From G963923945 sp965199175 (GTDB lineage Bacteria > Pseudomonadota > Alphaproteobacteria > G963923945): 64,000 bases of DNA. A program made the position numbers and the translations under genes. The notes beneath the pieces are model-generated. The model was not told the DNA's origin and did not search any database. It saw only the letters and a program-made list of their open reading frames with translations. The stretch spans positions 1,736,001 through 1,800,000 of the forward strand of contig OZ240684.1 of assembly GCA_965199175.1 (NCBI GenBank). The letters are read 5' to 3'. This document shows positions 61,815 through 64,000 of the stretch, piece by piece (position 1 is the first letter of the stretch; every line of letters begins with the position of its first letter).

Positions 61815-62354
61815 TCAGCCAGATTTTTTCTGATACAAAGCACTGAAGTCAATGGGATTGATCATTAAAGGCGGAAATCCGGCATTTCCGGTTATTTCTC
61901 CGATGAGTGCCCGGATAAAAGGAAACAAAATACGCGGGCATTCTATGTGTAAAACCGGTTGAACAACTTCAGGCGGGAGTGCCCCCAGAGTAAACAAGCC
62001 GGCATAGATGACCTCGCATATAAAAACGACCTGTTTTCCGGAACGCGCCGTGCTTACAATCGACACCGTGACTTCATGAATATTGGGTTCATGTAAAATT
62101 GTCGTTTTGATATCGACATCAATCGAAATTTCAGGGACTTGTTTTAAGGACGAAAAAATTTCCGGTGCAGCGGGGCTTTCAAAGGAAAGGTCTTTGAGAT
62201 ACTGACTATTAACCGTGAGCGGAAGACCGCGAAATATTGTGCTGGTATCATTTTTGGTTGCAGATTGGTCTGGGTCAGGATTTTCAGTTTTTCCATTGGT
62301 GGCCTGATCGTTTTTTGCTGTACCATTGGTGCTGTTGTTCTCTGTTTTAGTCAT
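61815..62354 (-). CDS. secB: Protein-export chaperone SecB
   Basis: About 179 residues. SecB keeps preproteins unfolded and delivers them to SecA. The core is clear: QYLKDLSFESPAAP, EISIDVDIKTTIL, GKQVVFICEVIYAGLFTLGALPPEVVQPVLHIECPRILFPFIRALIGEITGNAGFPPLMINPIDFSALY. The first 40 residues are a polar Asn/Asp-rich extension. I placed the start at ATG 62354 (MTKTENN) with AGGT upstream; the open frame beyond it to 62750 looks non-coding. Confidence 0.95.
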   Translation of the reverse strand: MTKTENNSTNGTAKNDQATNGKTENPDPDQSATKNDTSTIFRGLPLTVNSQYLKDLSFESPAAPEIFSSLKQVPEISIDVDIKTTILHEPNIHEVTVSIVSTARSGKQVVFICEVIYAGLFTLGALPPEVVQPVLHIECPRILFPFIRALIGEITGNAGFPPLMINPIDFSALYQKKSG

Positions 62355-62938
62355 ATGAAACCTCACCCGATTGGTCTTTAGATGTCTTTTTGGAGATGTT
62401 TCTTTTGGCTCTGATGCTTCCATATCCGGGCTGAGGCAGGTATAGAGGTCTTTGTAAGGACCGTAAAGATATCCCCAAACCATGCGGCCTGGAGAGAATA
62501 ACCGAAAAATGATGATACGGTTCTTTTTTATTTTCCAGGAAAGATATTTTCCAAAAAGCCTTAAGTTGTTTTTTTGAGGTTCTGTGTTACCGTGATGTTT
62601 GAGTAATTGAAAGACTGCAAACGGTTTTAGAGACTGGCCCGGATCAAGGTCTGGAAATAATTGGTGGAATACTGTATATTCGGGAAGAGTTGGGGGTTGA
62701 ATTGGTTGTTGGGAGTTGAATTGGTTTATGTGCGCCTTGCGAATATGCAATCTGGAAGATGAAATATAAGCAGTTTTCCCTCTTCTCCGTACTCTATCCG
62801 TATTATAAAGATTTGTTCGGGAGAGCCGTATCCTATATCGGTGGGGCTTTTTGAAAACTATTCTTGTTGAAAACCATTCCTGGGATGATCATTCTGGAGC
62901 TTATTTAATGATTTCAAGATGGTCGCCCGTTTGGAGTT
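62355..62938. other. Divergent region secB / Tim44-like gene
   Basis: 584 bp without a supported gene. The minus-strand frame upstream of secB stays open but shows no family resemblance. In many alphaproteobacteria fxsA lies near here; I found no FxsA-like membrane sequence. GTTGAATTGGTT occurs at 62696 and 62715 (19-bp period). Confidence 0.4.
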
Positions 62939-63637
62939 ATGATGGGTAACGGCTTTCCTTTTTTCGATATCATTTTCCTGGCTATGGTGGCGGGGTTTAT
63001 CCTTTTGCGTCTCCGGGCTGTTCTTGGCCGCCGGACCGGTCATGAAAAAACCCATGATACCGAGCCTGTTCTTGATACAACGGATCAATCTTCCCAGGAT
63101 GTTCAGGATGCTGTGGATCCGGTCGCAGACCAGGGGCCGAAATGGCAGAGCACAGTGGCGGGTGCCTCTGAAGTTTCTGAACAGGCTCAAAAAGGCCTGG
63201 AAACCATTGCTGCGCGTGATTCTTCATTTAAGACAGATACTTTTTTCTCAGGAGCTGCAGCAGCGTTTGAAACCATTGTCGTCGCTTTTGCTGGCGGAAA
63301 CCGCGATATTTTGAAGCCTCTTCTGGAAAAATCGGTCTGGAAAAGTTTTGATACGGAGATTACCAGGAGAAAAAAAGCCGGAGAGAAAATGGAAACAACT
63401 CTCATTGGTATTGATAAGATTATCATTGAGTCCGCCAGCATTGATTCCCGGAACCATGCTGAAATTACTGTGAGATTCCAGAGCCAACAGGTCAATATTC
63501 TCAAAGATAAGGACGGGAAAGAGGTTGATGGTGATCGTGGCTATGTTGAGGATGTTACCGATATTTGGGTATTCAGACGTGACATATCATCTCCTGACCC
63601 CAACTGGGTTTTGGTTGCGACTCTCGACTCTGAATAG
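62939..63637 (+). CDS. Tim44/TimA-family protein
   Basis: 232 residues. One N-terminal membrane segment (FPFFDIIFLAMVAGFILLRLRAVLG) followed by a charged linker and the Tim44-like domain (FFSGAAAAFETIVVAFAGGNRDILKPLLEKSVWKSFDTEI ... DSRNHAEITVRFQSQQVNILKDKDG and VTDIWVFRRDI). The mitochondrial relative docks Hsp70 at TIM23; the alphaproteobacterial member, next to secB, is thought to be its ancestor, and its bacterial role is not settled. GGAG precedes the ATG at 62939. Confidence 0.92.
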   Translation: MMGNGFPFFDIIFLAMVAGFILLRLRAVLGRRTGHEKTHDTEPVLDTTDQSSQDVQDAVDPVADQGPKWQSTVAGASEVSEQAQKGLETIAARDSSFKTDTFFSGAAAAFETIVVAFAGGNRDILKPLLEKSVWKSFDTEITRRKKAGEKMETTLIGIDKIIIESASIDSRNHAEITVRFQSQQVNILKDKDGKEVDGDRGYVEDVTDIWVFRRDISSPDPNWVLVATLDSE

Positions 63638-63656
63638 AGCTGCCGGAAAAAACCGG

Positions 63657-64000
63657 TTGAGATGGCTTCTTTCCGGGCTGATCGGGTATTTCCTGATTAT
63701 CTTAGCGGCCTGTTCTTCTCCGAAAACAGAAACGGCTAGTGTAAAAACGGAAACGACCGGCAGCCTTCATCTTGAGGCTCTGGAAATCTCTGATCTTCCT
63801 GGCTGGATAAATGACGACATGACCGGAACGATGACGGCTTTTCGCCGTAGTTGTCCGGGCCTTATCAAAGCGGCTGAAACATTCCGGGGTTCTTTCGGGA
63901 TCGGTTTACCGGATTCCTGGCGGCGGGTTTGTACAGCGGCGGGTCGTTTTAAGGGAAAAGATGCGGCAATCCGGCAATTCTTTGAGACTCATTTTGACGC
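63657..64000 (+). CDS. mltA: Membrane-bound lytic transglycosylase A (partial)
   Basis: The gene runs off the right edge. A lipoprotein signal (RWLLSGLIGYFLIILAAC, lipobox LAAC) is followed by LPGWINDDMTGTMTAFRRSC and AAGRFKGKDAAIRQFFETHFD, which is the typical N-terminal domain of MltA (3D-domain lytic transglycosylase) in alphaproteobacteria. The start is probably the TTG at 63657, with a TTG at 63615 as alternative; no ATG is in frame. Position after the Tim44-like gene is standard. Confidence 0.8.
   Translation, partial: MRWLLSGLIGYFLIILAACSSPKTETASVKTETTGSLHLEALEISDLPGWINDDMTGTMTAFRRSCPGLIKAAETFRGSFGIGLPDSWRRVCTAAGRFKGKDAAIRQFFETHFD

Noticed and set aside
62355..62750. N-terminal extension of SecB or separate gene
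   Set aside because: The frame is open but shows no conserved pattern; SecB with ATG 62354 already has an extended N-terminus and a plausible SD.

Overview
The window is a chromosomal segment of an alphaproteobacterium of intermediate G+C. The evidence is gene order: mnmE-mnmG-rsmG-parA-parB on one strand facing leuS-lptE-holA, rho-hemJ-hemE leading into a gene-free AT-rich gap and then aroE-coaE-dnaQ, secB opposite a Tim44-like gene and mltA, and hemC-hemD-mitofilin-like-hemY. These are hallmark alphaproteobacterial neighbourhoods (Rhodospirillales-like is my best guess; the genus cannot be fixed from the sequence alone). About 50 protein genes and two tRNA genes are supported. No insertion sequence, CRISPR array or rRNA was seen.

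Layout. 1-4.3 kb: gpsA, a bidomain dCTP deaminase and tsaD. 4.5-8.9 kb: haem operon hemC-hemD-COG4223-hemY. 8.98 kb: tRNA-Thr(CGU), followed by a small accessory locus (9.2-10.5 kb) with two tandem paralogous genes of unknown function behind two promoters carrying a repeated GCACCT motif. 10.7-19.7 kb: htpX-rsmB, heparinase-like gene, two surface-polysaccharide genes (WbpL-like and WbpM-like) and purH. 19.7-25.2 kb: UMF1 transporter, tRNA-Gly, CnoX/YbbN-like thioredoxin, Lon-N protein, Trm112, DUF971, UbiH-type hydroxylase. 25.5-32.8 kb: glnK-amtB behind a sigma-54-like promoter, ftsK, lolA, a 1.1-kb non-coding gap with a strong intrinsic terminator, xth. 32.8-34.4 kb: a decayed RhuM-family gene. 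34.4-44.2 kb: orphan response regulator, ribA, L,D-transpeptidase, yggS, thiE-like, leuS, lptE, holA. 44.3-52.2 kb: parB-parA-rsmG-mnmG-zinc-finger gene-mnmE with two parS sites. 52.5-59 kb: yyaL-like, ogt, rho, hemJ-hemE. 59.0-59.45 kb: a putative replication origin. 59.45-64 kb: aroE-coaE-dnaQ, secB, Tim44-like and the start of mltA.

How it fits together. hemE/aroE flank the putative oriC and the parABS locus sits 9-15 kb away, the classic alphaproteobacterial origin-partition arrangement. Genes on the left flank mostly read leftward and those on the right rightward, away from the gap. Haem genes occur at both ends (hemCD-hemY, hemJ-hemE). Envelope functions recur (lolA, lptE, secB, L,D-transpeptidase, mltA, polysaccharide genes).

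The most unusual aspects are: (i) the accessory gene pair with its operator-like repeats and a hairpin that places the upstream stop codon in the loop and the downstream Shine-Dalgarno in the stem; (ii) tandem duplication at every scale: over a dozen abutting 11-19 bp duplications in intergenic DNA, a 69-bp duplication inside a zinc-finger gene, about 100 bp after rsmG, 111 bp x 4 inside parB and 405 bp in the accessory pair; (iii) a RhuM pseudogene with readable nonsense mutations; (iv) the DnaA-box-like cluster between hemE and aroE.
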